DNA from: Panopea generosa
Lineage: Eukaryota > Mollusca > Bivalvia > Adapedonta > Hiatellidae
Length of the DNA stretch: 64,000 nt
Reading direction: 5' to 3'
NCBI GenBank assembly: GCA_029582155.1
Contig: CM055895.1
Location: forward strand, 8,281,544 to 8,345,543
In this document: piece by piece, positions 1-11,700 of the stretch
How positions within the stretch are numbered: the stretch's first letter is position 1
Layout of the letters: the number at the start of each line of letters is the position of its first letter
Program-made: the position numbers and the translations under genes
The notes under the pieces: generated by a model
The model's input: the letters and a program-made list of their open reading frames with translations, nothing else
Database searches by the model: none
Told to the model about the DNA's origin: nothing

Positions 1-659
1 GTTTGATTGGCCCAATAGTGAAGGTGATTTTAGTAACTGAAAATATAAATTAAAACAAATAGTTATTACTTCATTAATTTTATAATATTTCTTTACTTAC
101 TGTAGCATTTTATATACCACACCTATCATCCAAATTCACTAAATTCAGAACCTAAAAGTACTTAAACAGAACATTTACAGTCTAATACTTGGACTTGATA
201 TGCACACATTTGAAAGACAGACTTACAGATATTTTATCTTAAAGTGTCATTGAAATGTAATTGTTTTAATATGCCAAGTTTCTTGTTAAATTGTTTTTAA
301 AATGTTATAAAACCTGGGCTACCAGTATTGTGTCAGTATGTATGGAACCCCACTGAATGTCGGACTAGGATAGGACAATTCAAAGGGGTGGTACAGCGCA
401 GTTACAATATCAAATGATAGGCTGAAGTTGTGATGACAGGGATGCAACGGCCCTGGTACTGCCACAGAAGCCACTTGACTTAGTTTAGGATAATAAAAAA
501 AAAATGTGAATCTTTTCTTTATTCTACTTTTTTAAACCGTGTATATAAAATTGTTTAAATTTCATAACTTGTAACAAAAGTATCCCTTTAAGTTTAACCA
601 GGTTCACCTGTAAATTATTTCCATCTTATATATAAAACTATTTAGTTTGGAATACTTAC
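1..659. other. AT-rich sequence, no supported gene
   Basis: No convincing exon on either strand. A slightly GC-richer block at 330-480 may be an old dispersed repeat, but no second copy occurs in the window. Confidence 0.3.
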
Positions 660-738
660 TTTTTCTTACAATGCCAGGCTTCTTCTCCTCCATTTCCACA
701 TCTTCTGCACCATTTTGTTCTTCCTTTATATTAGTCAT
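660..738 (-). CDS. Possible first coding exon of an unidentified minus-strand gene (partial)
   Basis: Reading the minus strand, an ATG at 738-736 opens 26 codons rich in E and K (ending K-K-P-G-I-V-R-K). They run to a perfect GTAAGT donor at 659, with one base carried over. Possible acceptors lie between about 745 and 770. The rest of the gene would lie beyond position 1, and I could not find its next exon within 1-650. Product not recognised. The acidic/basic composition and strong donor make it plausible rather than proven. Confidence 0.35.
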
Positions 739-1552
739 TGTGGAACTCACTATGGCACTCTGTTATAAGCTATAATAAACAGGTAGTTTTCCATCATTTT
801 CAAATTGTCTCAAAAACTATTAATACAATTAGTTTAGTATTGCAATGAATTAGCATACATATTGATTGTACACGGTTTACTTTCTAGCCTAAAAACACAC
901 TATAAAACATTATTTATTCAAATACTTCCTTTTCTGTAAAAATTTAATTTCAAATGAAGCATATAACAAAAAAGTCTTAATAATTTGTCAATAGTTTTAT
1001 CAATTTGTAAAACAGGAAGTTATAATGTATGAAGTTGGTTTCAATATTTTTTTTCATGATTCAGTAGAAGAAACACATTTACTGTTGAATGTTTTTGCCA
1101 ATTTAAGATGTGGGCATTGCAATTCAAGTCCCACTGTTCACAATTTGCATCCAGTGAAAGGAAATTCTTTGTCTGAAGATTCGATTAGCAGGGGGTAGAT
1201 GAGAAGGGGAGACAACTGTTCACATTATATTTCTATTTACTAAAAACAATATTCTGATCGTCATAACAAATGGAATCCGTGAAAAAACTTGTATATGTCG
1301 ATGGATATAATTAAGGCCCATTTCAGCACTACAACATTCTAACATTCGTTTGCAAACAAATAAAACCAACAATGCAGCCCCGAAAATAAATTACGAGACT
1401 ACTCCGGCAAAACTAGCGGCCGAATGCGAATAAACAAATAAGCAATACGTATTTTCATACAGTTTGTTTCCTTTAATAATAATTCATAATGAAAAAGGTA
1501 TTATCTATATTAACGCTGCGCTGAAGTATTGTTAAAACGCAATATAACTTAC

Positions 1553-1680
1553 CTAAATTTATGCAGCGTGGATATCTTGCAAAGCAATGCGGCACAAAGG
1601 AATTCCCGTCAGTTCACGCGAGATTATGATAATGAGTATATAAAAACGCTCTACTTTGCCGCATTATACCGGCAAAGCTC
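1553..1680 (-). other. Possible non-coding first exon of the same minus-strand gene
   Basis: The minus strand has a consensus donor (TTTAG then GTAAGTT) at 1553/1552, preceded by CpG-containing sequence that is less AT-rich than its surroundings. It would splice to the coding exon at 660-738. The upstream boundary is arbitrary and no promoter motif is certain. Confidence 0.22.
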
Positions 1681-1706
1681 AATGATACCGGTAAGGCTGT
1701 CCTTTA

Positions 1707-1911
1707 AAACATATTTGTTTGCCGTGCTCCTACCTGCTCACTAAAAATTGTACCCACCCATTTTTTACTGACTTTCAATGCATTAAACTTCTTTTTTCAT
1801 AACTACTATCAATTTTTATCAAAAATGACTACACAATTATATCTGGAAAAAATATGAGCTACCTACCTACCCACATGAAATATACTGTGTCGGAGCACAG
1901 CAAATTTTTTT
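1707..1911. repeat. MITE family A copy 1 (TIR GTTTGCYGTGCTCC)
   Basis: Begins ATATTTGTTTGCCGTGCTCC and ends with the inverted GGAGCACAGCAAATTTTT, giving terminal inverted repeats around ~200 bp of AT-rich DNA. Two other copies lie at 23024-23236 and 41033-41272. Inferred non-autonomous DNA transposon; superfamily unknown. Confidence 0.7.
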
Positions 1912-2074
1912 AATTCAGTCTAACATCCAATTTAATTAAAATATAACTATTTTGCCGCACCTGAGTTGTACACTGCCGAAAATATTTATCTTGAAAAACT
2001 AATTCTAAATTTATATTTATTCTTCAAAAATAATAAAACACCAAGGCACTAGGAGAGGTTACACACCGACGCCA

Positions 2075-2965
2075 GCAGGTTCTTGTCGAAAGAAGCTCAT
2101 CCACCTCATCTCCTGTCACTTCCGGTGTCCCCCAATAAGCAGTCATCGGCCCCCTGATCTTCCTCCTCTACATAAATGACCTCCCCGTACAAGCCACGTC
2201 CAACTCTCGACTCTTGTATGGGAAGGTTCGCTATATTGCTGACACCAAGGTCCTACAAGACAACCTAGACAGATTCCGGAAATGGGAAGAAGACTGGATG
2301 ATGGTGATCCTCACCACAAAGAAAAGAAATTCATACAGGCCACTTACAACATTCACGGCCAAGACCTGACTTTCGTCAAAAATGGCAAATACCTGGGAGG
2401 GCGAATCTCCCAAAACCTATCTAGCAACCACAGCTAAGAAAGCCAATAAATCCCTAGCATTCCTCAGAAGAAACCTGGCAAGTTACCCACAGGACATCAA
2501 GGCACAGAGTTACAAGACCCTTGCCAGGTCCATTCTTGGGTATACGTGCACAGCATCGGACCGGTATACCGCCACGATCATCAGTCATACATACAGCGAC
2601 GAGCAGCGAGATTCGTGAAGGGCGACTACAATACAACAAGCAGTACCAGCCAGATGATACACGACGTTGACTGGAAGACATTACAAGAACGATGCGTCAA
2701 CGCGAAGCTCGTGATGGTGTACAGAATCGTCCATGGGCTCATAGATATGCCCTCAGCATTCTTCCGGTCAGCATCTCTCAACACTAGAGGCAACTCGTCG
2801 AAGTTCCTGGTCCCATTCTGCAGAGTTGACAACTACCGGCACTCATTCTTTCCCTCGGGCACCAGACTGTGGAATAACCTTTCAGAGGGCATCGCCACAG
2901 CCGACACCGTAGAAGCTTTTAGAAGAGAGCTGGTCTCTGCACCATAGAGCGAGGGTATCGTTTCT
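2075..2965 (+). mobile_element. Decayed CR1/Jockey-like LINE fragment (reverse transcriptase C-terminal part)
   Basis: Translations across frames give S-G-V-P-Q-*-A-V-I-G-P-L-I-F-L-L-Y-I-N-D-L-P, the RT motif before the catalytic loop. Y-I-A-D-T then stands where F-A-D-D is expected. The end is R-R-A-A-R-F-V...D-W-K-T-L-Q-E-R-C...F-F-P-S-G-T-R-L-W-N-N-L, typical of CR1-like C-termini. Frameshifts and stops show it is dead. The longest clean piece is 2546-2947 (133 codons). Confidence 0.8.
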
Positions 2966-3229
2966 ATCGTTTTAATTTTAAATTTGTACATACCCGCACC
3001 TTACAACCACCTTGTATCATACACCAAATTTTACGACGATTCCCCAGATTGGGATTTTGTGCAGTAACGGAAGAAGAAGAAGACGAAGAAGGGCATGCAT
3101 GACATATAGTGTTCCGCATAGTCCTCTTAAGGGATTTGTATAGTTCCTTGGTTCCCTCAATAAAACCCATGCTCTTTACAATACATTTTATATAATGTTC
3201 ATGTATATAGTTATGCAGATGTCAATGCT

Positions 3230-3410
3230 GAGGCCTTCCCAGCGGTTTTGGAGATCTGGGGAACATGGCCAATTATTTCTAGGGATCTAAGGAACATTGG
3301 CCATTACTTCCAGGGATCCAGGAATCAAAGGCCTAATTTTAGAGATCTGGGGTAAATACTTTTGGAGAAATATTTTTGGGGATCTGGGGAACAACAGTCC
3401 ATTACTTTAA
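3230..3410. repeat. Imperfect short tandem repeat (GGGGATCTGGGGAACA-type)
   Basis: Four to five degenerate units of roughly 40 bp built on 'gggatctggggaacattggccattactt'. Probably a decayed minisatellite. Confidence 0.5.
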
Positions 3411-3470
3411 GAAGGAGACAAGAACAATTAATCATATATTTCTTTATTCTTCTTTTTTTTCTTTGGTTAT

Positions 3471-3475
<5 letters not shown>

Positions 3476-3502
<27 letters not shown>
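3476..3502. repeat. (TC)n microsatellite
   Basis: Uninterrupted CT/TC dinucleotide run after 'aaaat'. Confidence 0.95.
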
Positions 3503-3505
<3 letters not shown>

Positions 3506-3944
3506 GTCTGTGTATTTCACCATCTCACTCTTTCTTTCTCTCACTCAGTCACCTACTGTATTTTGTTTATATTAGCATATTCTAAGTTGGGAGAACTTGT
3601 GGCACGACTCCATTTAAAATATTTAAAATAAAATATGTTTAAACTAAACTATTTTAAGAGTACCAGGGAGCAGGGACCCCCATGGGAAGGTCTCAATAAT
3701 CTCTTACATTCTGATAAAGATTAAACAAAGTTGAACAATTTCAAACTACTGAAATAGAACGTATAACACAAATCAGTGACTTACAGGGAATATGCCAAAA
3801 ATGCCACCCAAACTTTAGATAATTTTACATGCCTTAAAATGTAATTGGGTAACAGCACCGAACAGACTGATTAGTTTTCGTTCAGTTGAGAAACGTTTCC
3901 TTTCGTTAAGTTTCATTGATTGAGGTAGAGACGTAGTGGGATCC

Positions 3945-5438
3945 GGTCATTTTGTAAACACTTATTTTCGGTCGTTTCGTAACCATTTTTTTCTGTCATT
4001 TCGTAACCAGTTTAAAATGTTTCTCATTTCGTAACCATTTTTTCGGTCACATCGTAACCAGATTAAAATATTGCTTATAAAGACGAATTAAACAATATTT
4101 TATGGTATTATTTCTGAAAATTGTGTTATAAACAATTCATATTAAAATAAAAATATGACATACATGTAGTAGGTTGACTTTTTTTAACCACATTATTGGT
4201 CATTCAGCTTCCTTTGTTATAGAGTACGATAAATTTGAAGAGGTGCTAATGGGTCTTATTATGTGATCCACGTGTTAATTTCTTTACTTAGAATTACTAT
4301 GAAGAAAATGAATTTTCTGGTATAGAAAAAAACAACAACATGCAAACATTTTAAATTGTATTACATTATTATCAATATAAAACACAGTTCAGCAAAATTA
4401 AAAGAAAGTTTTTATATATACACATAAAACTTATCAAACCAAAAATGAATTTACAGAGCACATTAAGCAAATTTCAAAGCATTTATTTAAAGCAATTTAA
4501 AAAAACGCAGCAAATTATTTACGAAAGAGTTATTACAATGTTAAAGTATATTAACGGGGCTTACTAATTTAAGAATGTTTTATTAAAACATAAAAAATAT
4601 ATTAACAAAGCACATTTCAAAGCAAATTATATAAAACAATTATACTACATGAAAAAAAAATAACGAAGACTACACATTCATATAAACTACATTTACTTAC
4701 TATATACACTAGACAATTTCTTTAAAATTCTCCTCTCCATCCGTCCAGTTCCCTTCTTTTGTTTCTTTATTAGCTCGTTTGCTGATACAACTTCACTTGC
4801 GTACCGACGTAGGCTGTCTCACGGTTGAGGAGTTGCACAGTAACGTAAAATTATCTTAGTTGAACATAGTAATTGCAATATTATTATTAATTTTAATTGC
4901 AATTTAGGGATAATCAGCAATTAGATTGAATTTTTTAGTTAAACTAATTTAATGCAAGAGATCAATCACACAGTAATATTTTAATTGCAATTAAAGGATA
5001 ATCAGCAATTAGTATAACAGTTTTTAGTTAAACTAATTAGATGCAAGAGGTCAATCACACTGTAATATTTTAGTTGCAATTAAACGAAAACCAACATATT
5101 ATCATGGAATGAAAAATATAAGACAAATTTCATCATCTCATTTTTCATTTCAATATGATCTTGATCTTATAAAAATATCAAAAATATTGTGTTTTTTTCT
5201 TCTTTATTCATCTTTATAAACCATTTACAGAATATGTTCAACTGTTTCCGAAATGATCAGAACTTACTCCGTGTATGTTATTTTAATATGATTTTAACAT
5301 CATAAAAATACTAAAAAACAATGTTTTATTCATCTTTATTCAACTTTATAAACCATTTACACATCATTTTCCGCCGGTTAAGAAATGACCGAAAAAATGG
5401 TTACGAAATGAACGAAAATAACCGGTTACGAAATGACC
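3945..5438. mobile_element. TIR/foldback-type element abutting the MadBub promoter
   Basis: The left end (3945-4072) contains repeated GGTCATTTCGTAACC-type units; the right end (5377-5438) holds their inverse (GGTTACGAAATGACC). The ends are themselves made of ~30-bp subrepeats, as in foldback elements. Inside is an ~89-bp direct repeat (4891-4978, 4979-5067) and a duplicated 'atctttataaaccatttac' segment (5210-5230, 5332-5362). No transposase frame is visible, so it is non-autonomous. No clear target-site duplication seen. Confidence 0.65.
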
Positions 5439-5497
5439 TCAAGTCGACGCAGTTGCTCCCCTTTGCTCACTTTCGTTATGCACATGCGCAAAGCAAA

Positions 5498-5512
5498 GCG
5501 GGAAGTTTCGAA
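5498..5512 (+). promoter_or_regulatory. CDE/CHR-like cell-cycle promoter element
   Basis: GCGGG, a four-base spacer (AAGT), then TTCGAA. This is the layout of the CDE/CHR tandem element (GC-rich CDE, 4 nt, TTYGAA CHR) found in G2/M genes such as CDC25C, bound by the DREAM/MuvB complex. It lies 75 bp upstream of the MadBub start codon. The match is seen directly; function is inferred. Confidence 0.55.
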
Positions 5513-5586
5513 CAGTATGTAAATACACCAACATATTTTAAACAATTTATGTTTATGTCCCTGTGATACATTCATCACAACGAAAT

Positions 5587-5729
5587 ATGAATATGGATGC
5601 AACGGAGGACGAGTGGGAACTAAGTAAAGAAAATGTTCAACCTTTAAGACAGGGACGCAAACTCTCGAGTTTGAATGCAGGACTTCAGCCGCAGAGCAGT
5701 GATCAATCGAGGATCCGAGACGAAAAACA
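5587..5729 (+). CDS. BUB1/BUB1B: MadBub exon 1 (KEN box 1)
   Basis: Encodes residues 1-47 plus two bases of codon 48. The stretch DEWELSKENVQPLRQGR is almost identical to the BUBR1/Mad3 N-terminus and holds the first KEN box (residues 14-16), the pseudosubstrate degron that blocks CDC20. The first in-frame ATG (5587) is chosen; a second lies at 5593. Donor GTAAAC at 5730. Any 5' UTR exon is not resolved. Confidence 0.93.
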
Positions 5730-8700
5730 GTAAACCAAATTGTCATTCACTTTAATACTAACATATATTCTATAAAAATATTGACCACTACATAATGACG
5801 TTACACATTTGATGATTTGTTTCTTAGATTTCTGGTGATATCTGCTGCACTTCGGGTGTGGAGTGGTCTATAAATCATTGTCCATCCTCACGGATGCATA
5901 ATAATATAATTCAAATTAATTTTATTTAACGTCTGAATGATATATAACAGTACAATGTAAGCTACATATAAAGCTTTTGAACCGACAATACATAAAATTA
6001 ATCTTAGAATAGCATTTGACATAACATCAGGATCACCCCTCGATGTTGGAAAATCATCGACATCACATAGTCTCCATGGCCACACATTTGAGGTGGTGGA
6101 TGCAAGTAAATAAATTGGATTCACCATCACAGAAAACCTCACCTGGGAGAAACACATCTGTAGGCAACATCACGAGCAAGGCCAGTTGGACTCTGTGGTT
6201 CATTCGCAGAAACCTGAGGGAATGCACACAACCTGTCAAGGAAGCTTCATATAAAGCCATGGTCCGTCCCAACTCGAGAATGCTGCCACCATCTGGGACC
6301 CATACTAGCTAAACCATGTCAACACTATTGAGCAGGTTCAATGCCCGCTTTGTTTTCAACGACTATTAGACTTAAGACCCCAGGATGTATCTCCAATATG
6401 CTTAAAGAACTGAACTGGGATCCCCTTGAGCAGCGTCGAAAACACAGCCGGCTGTAACCTGACACTTTCTTCACCAGACATGACTACTGTATATAGTTTT
6501 AACTTTTTAACATTTGAGACTTCTGTGCACTACCACCATGCCTAGTCTCGTTGAGCCAGTACGTTCTGTCAAGAACTCAGCTCAGTATATGGAAGAAGAA
6601 GAACATTTAGTTGACAAATTAAGATATGCAAATAGTTAAGCACAGCACATAAAAAGCATAAACATTAAATCTTATCACATCTGATATATTAAGAAAAAAA
6701 ATATATATTTAATAAAAAGAAGAATTAAAAATTTAAATGAGCAAGGTAGATCTAGTTATGACTAGCAAAATATCTGGAATCTAAAACAGTTTAAAAAAGT
6801 TAAAAAGTGAAAGAGTGATATTATTCTTGATCGTACACCTAAAAGCGATATAAAAGGAATAAAAAAATTAATTGGAACAATAACCAGGGTTCTCCACAAG
6901 AAAGAATGCAAGCACTGGGGTAAGAGCGCATAAACACCTTCAACACATTTTCAAGCGCATTGTAAGGCACTCATTGAAATATATTTCACTAGTAAAACTT
7001 GTATTAATCAGTTAAAGTAACCATATTTAGTATGTTTCATTTTAGGTATTAAAATGAGAAAAGCTATGCAAAGAAAAATAATGAAGTAGAGGAAAGTAAG
7101 CTTTTGCAAAATTTTGTTAAAGAATTGAAGCGCTAGGGGAATACCATTTCTGATAGTCAAGTGCTGGGGTGCCCTGAACTTAAATGGCCTGTGGAGAAGC
7201 CTGAAAACACTATAAATCAATATTTATCACCTCAAATCAGATTTGCAGATTAATAACCCTCAGATGCAATGAAAATTATGGGAATGGTAGTAAATAAGAC
7301 ACAAGATTATTAACATATCACAAAACACAAATTTGCTTAAAAGACACCATATAGATATACTGAAACGTTTTAAGCATAAAAACACAGAAGCATAATTTAA
7401 ACATATTAAAGCACATTTTAAACATACAGGCTACATACATGCACACCCATACATATATATGCAAACAAAAGTATGCACATGGATGTATACATAAGTTGTT
7501 TTTTTTAATCCCACTGGTAAGGAGTTCCAAAGCACTGGGGCAGCATTCCGAAAACTGTTCTTGGCGTAGTTTGTTGTTCTGAGTGTTAAGAGACTCCATA
7601 GGATAACATTTTATGGTAAATCATGAAAAACTACTACACAACTCAACTCTTATGGCATCAGTAGAAACACACTCTACTGGAATTCGTTCCTTGACATCAG
7701 ACCACAGGCTGTCAACATCAGCTACTGTCCCCGACTGTCGCCTCCGAAATATCCCATGGTGCTGTACTCGGCCTCTTATTATTTCTCCTCTGAGTAAAAG
7801 ACCTTGGTGAGCATGTTTTTCATTCCAAAGTCAGTCTCTTTGCATATTATTCTGCAATATATCTTTTTTCCCATGGTAACCACACACTTTAAATACCTTC
7901 AGCACAACCTAAACCAACTACAGAAATGGGAATTACTGTGGGACATGAAATTCAATCCATCTAAATGACACGTCATCCACATAACCAAAAGTAAAAATGA
8001 AATAGACACTAAATATATATCATTTCTGTGGACTAGACTAGTGGTTAAGGCCTCCTCCCTGGAAGCAGGAGGTTGAAAGTTTGCATCCCGGTGGAAGCAT
8101 TTGGATTTTATCTGATGCAACCGGTTAATCAACCAGCAGCTAGTTAAATTGATATGTAACGAATGTCTAACAGCCTGACGTCTGGCAATGACAGCTTTCG
8201 GGAAGTAACTGTGTACAGCATAAAGGTGTCTCACAAACCCAGTGTAGCTGGCCCTTTCAATAGGGGTAACACTATAATAAACACTTTACTTTTATACTCC
8301 ATAGCACTTTATTTAGGAATCACAATCTCAAAAGACTTAACATGGAACAAACACATAGACAACATCACAAAAAAGCCAACCAAACACTAGGATTCCTCAG
8401 ACGAAGCATAAAAGTTCACTTAGATAAACTCAAATCCATGGCATACATGACAGTTGTGAGGCCCCAGCTTGAGTACTGCTCCTGTCTTGCCTCGACACAC
8501 TAGTGCTGGAATCAGACAAATTGAGCCCATACAGAGATGGGCTGCTCACTGGGCAATGCGCAACTATGGAAGCACTTCCAGTGTCACCAATATGTTGACA
8601 ACCTTAAACTGGAGACGACTTGACCTCTTTCTTATTGACCATCGATTGGTTATGCTCTATAACATCAGCCATAACCTTGTCGCAATTCCACCTGAAAACG

Positions 8701-11700
8701 TCCTTATCCCTAATACTAGTGCAAGTCATCTATTCCATTCTCTGGCCTATAGACAAATTCAGACTTTTACAAGTTTTCTTTCTTGTATTGTGCTATTGTC
8801 CTGTAGAACTCACTCCCTGGAAACATTGTCTCTCTTGAGCCCCAATCAGGTCAGACAGGCAGTGTGCCAGCTTGAACATGTGTCACCAGTGAAAGGCTGT
8901 ATAATAATTTGGCCTATATTTATCACACAAGACAATGTTTTTTACACAGGTGCCAACCAGTGACATCAAAATAATTGTTAATACCACATTGAAAAATAAA
9001 ATGTTGCTCTGTTTTACATATATACATAGTCATAATTGGAACAATACCATCAAAATTTAAATTCACAGTTCCTCATTTGAAAACACAATAATTTTTTAGC
9101 AAAATAAATATATTTCGTTCAGTTTGTAGAAAGATTATTATTTTTGGGCAGGTATATCTTCACTTTATCCCTAAATAAATAACTCTCGGATGTGACTAAA
9201 AAAATCCTCACAAAAAAATAATTCTTGATTTTCTTCTGTTGTAGTTAATATTATACATTAAGAACGGGTCAGTCCAGCTTGCTTGACATAAAACTATCGC
9301 ACATTAAAAGATAGTTAAGAGTTGATAGTTTGATGCGAGAGACCATTTTGCCACCTTGTTTTAATCAGATGAACATGTTGGTGGCATCTTTGACCCTCTT
9401 GCTGTGTAGTTATATAACATAGCGATAAATTGCATGTTGAACATGCTTAAGACTTGTAGACAAATGTTAGCATTACAGTGTCCTAAAAACCTCTGATTCT
9501 TGGAACGGAATCTGCACTAAAAAAACAGCAAGAGCATGCATCATACAAATAATAAAAAATAAAAATAAAAATCACAACAAAATAAGCAAAACAGAATATA
9601 ACAGGCAGATTAAAATAGAAATTGAAGCCATTTTCTGTAATGAACGAAATACTTAATTGAGAGAGACCTTCCTGTTATGAAGTCATAGCTAGTCTATTGA
9701 CTTGTAGAATTACATATCAGTATGCAAAAAAAGTAATTACCATGGTGATATTGGTTTATTTGCATAAGAAGGATTTTGTGTGCACCACGCATATAAAATT
9801 CTTCTTTTCTTCTCTCCATAGAAACCTGATTATAAGTGTATAACATTTCTATTTTTTTACAGTGTATTTGAGGCAGAGTTGAGAACATATGCAGGTGATG
9901 ATCCGCTGGAGGTGTGGTACAGGTAAACAGTTTTGTTGGTCAGTCGTTTAAAATAAAATTGAATAATCTGATAACAAGAACTTATGGTAGCTCGCGGTGT
10001 TCCTATCTGATTTTTTGACATTTGGTGTAAATTATCTAGTGCTCCAGATAAACTTTTTTTCAAATGAGTATTGTACTCCTTAAATTAGTATGTCATGCTT
10101 AGTTTCAAAATGTAAAGGGTAAAAATGAACATTCTTATCAAATGAATATTTTTCATAAATTGTATACCAGAACACTATTTTAACAGTAAAAAAAACTTTT
10201 CATGTATTAATGAATAAATAAAGGAACAAAGGTTTTACTTTATCTTTTTTCATTGCGAAGTTGAGGTAGTTCAAATGTCTATTCAAGAATAATGACCTAG
10301 TTGACTGTGAAAAAGCCATATATCAATAAACTAAATTGCCTATTGATTATAAAATTAATAAAATGAGTTTATGAACAATTAATGGTTGACTGAATATTTA
10401 GCATCATTTTTTGTCATCGAGGGTTTACTGTTCAGATGTTCAGTTAACCTAACCACTGTTTCCTGCAAAGGTTAACCAGTACTCGAGCACACCCAACAAC
10501 CGCAAGTAACTGATAATTTTACCACTCGAATCAGCCGTGAGAGACAAATGATTTTAAGACACAATGTTGTATGTCAGTCATCACAGAGACTGTCGCCGGG
10601 TTGGGATTCGAACTCGAAACACCAGGATTGATAGTTAGACACGTAACTGACTGAGCTAATCGGGCCTGTCACAATTAATTGGCCTTAATTTGTATTTTAA
10701 TAATAACTTTTAGATATCATGTCGTTTTCACACCTTATGTTTTGGCATTAACCTTTTGTTTTTATTGTTAATTGGATTATCACACCTGTTCAAACAGACT
10801 GCAATTATAATATTGTGAAAGTTTGCTATATCAATTTCGCAATATTTTGGAAGAGTATATAAAATTACAAATTAAATTTTAGAAATCAGCTGAGCTATAT
10901 GTTATTAGCACATTTTTAAGAGCTTCCCACTGGATAATATACACTAAGTTTATATGTATGTCGCATATGGTCATCTTCGTACTGAAATCATCAGAAATTG
11001 TATCCTTGGGTAGTAGTACGCCAAGGCATTGGAACGCTTCATTCTACAATCTTAAGTCCTACCCCAAAGTATAAAGGTGTTTTGCGCGTGATGTCACCAG
11101 AAGCTTGACACTGAGGCAATGTGAAATCACATATTAGGAAAACTAAAAACAACGCTGCCCACAAAACATATCGCATTACTCCACTCACTTATTCCGCTGA
11201 AGAAAACAATATTTATGGTTAAGTCCTTCAATTCAGAATAGTTTTCGCGTTTAATTGTCTTCCTTCGATGTTCACTAATGTACTGTTTATCTATCTATCA
11301 ATTGTTTACGTGAATAAGTGTATATACAAAAGAGTATCAGTAGAGAGCAGTCACTAACGACACAATACAATTTGCGCGATAACTAGAACGGAAGTGCAGT
11401 TATGACGTCACCGAATACCTCCATCACAAAAGAGCTACAAAATGGCGGCGCCCATAGCATTTAGGAAACGCTTGAAATCATGATATTTAATGTCATTTTT
11501 CTCATTTGATAAATTTCGTACAATTAAAATTTGTTGATTTTTGTGTTATTTACATGTCTATTTAACGATAAATAGCCATTTATATTCTGACGTGCGGTAC
11601 CCTTTAAACTCTTTACTCCATAGATATGCGTTTTCCTGCACCAATCACAGGAAGCCTTTGAAAACAGTGCAGGAAGAGTTCAGATTGCTGGTAACAAGCA

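Noticed and set aside
2546-2947. 133-codon frame as a host gene
   Set aside because: Matches the C-terminal part of a CR1-like reverse transcriptase with frameshifts upstream.
3945-5438. Matching target-site duplication for the foldback-like element
   Set aside because: The bases flanking both ends do not form a convincing direct repeat, so none is claimed.
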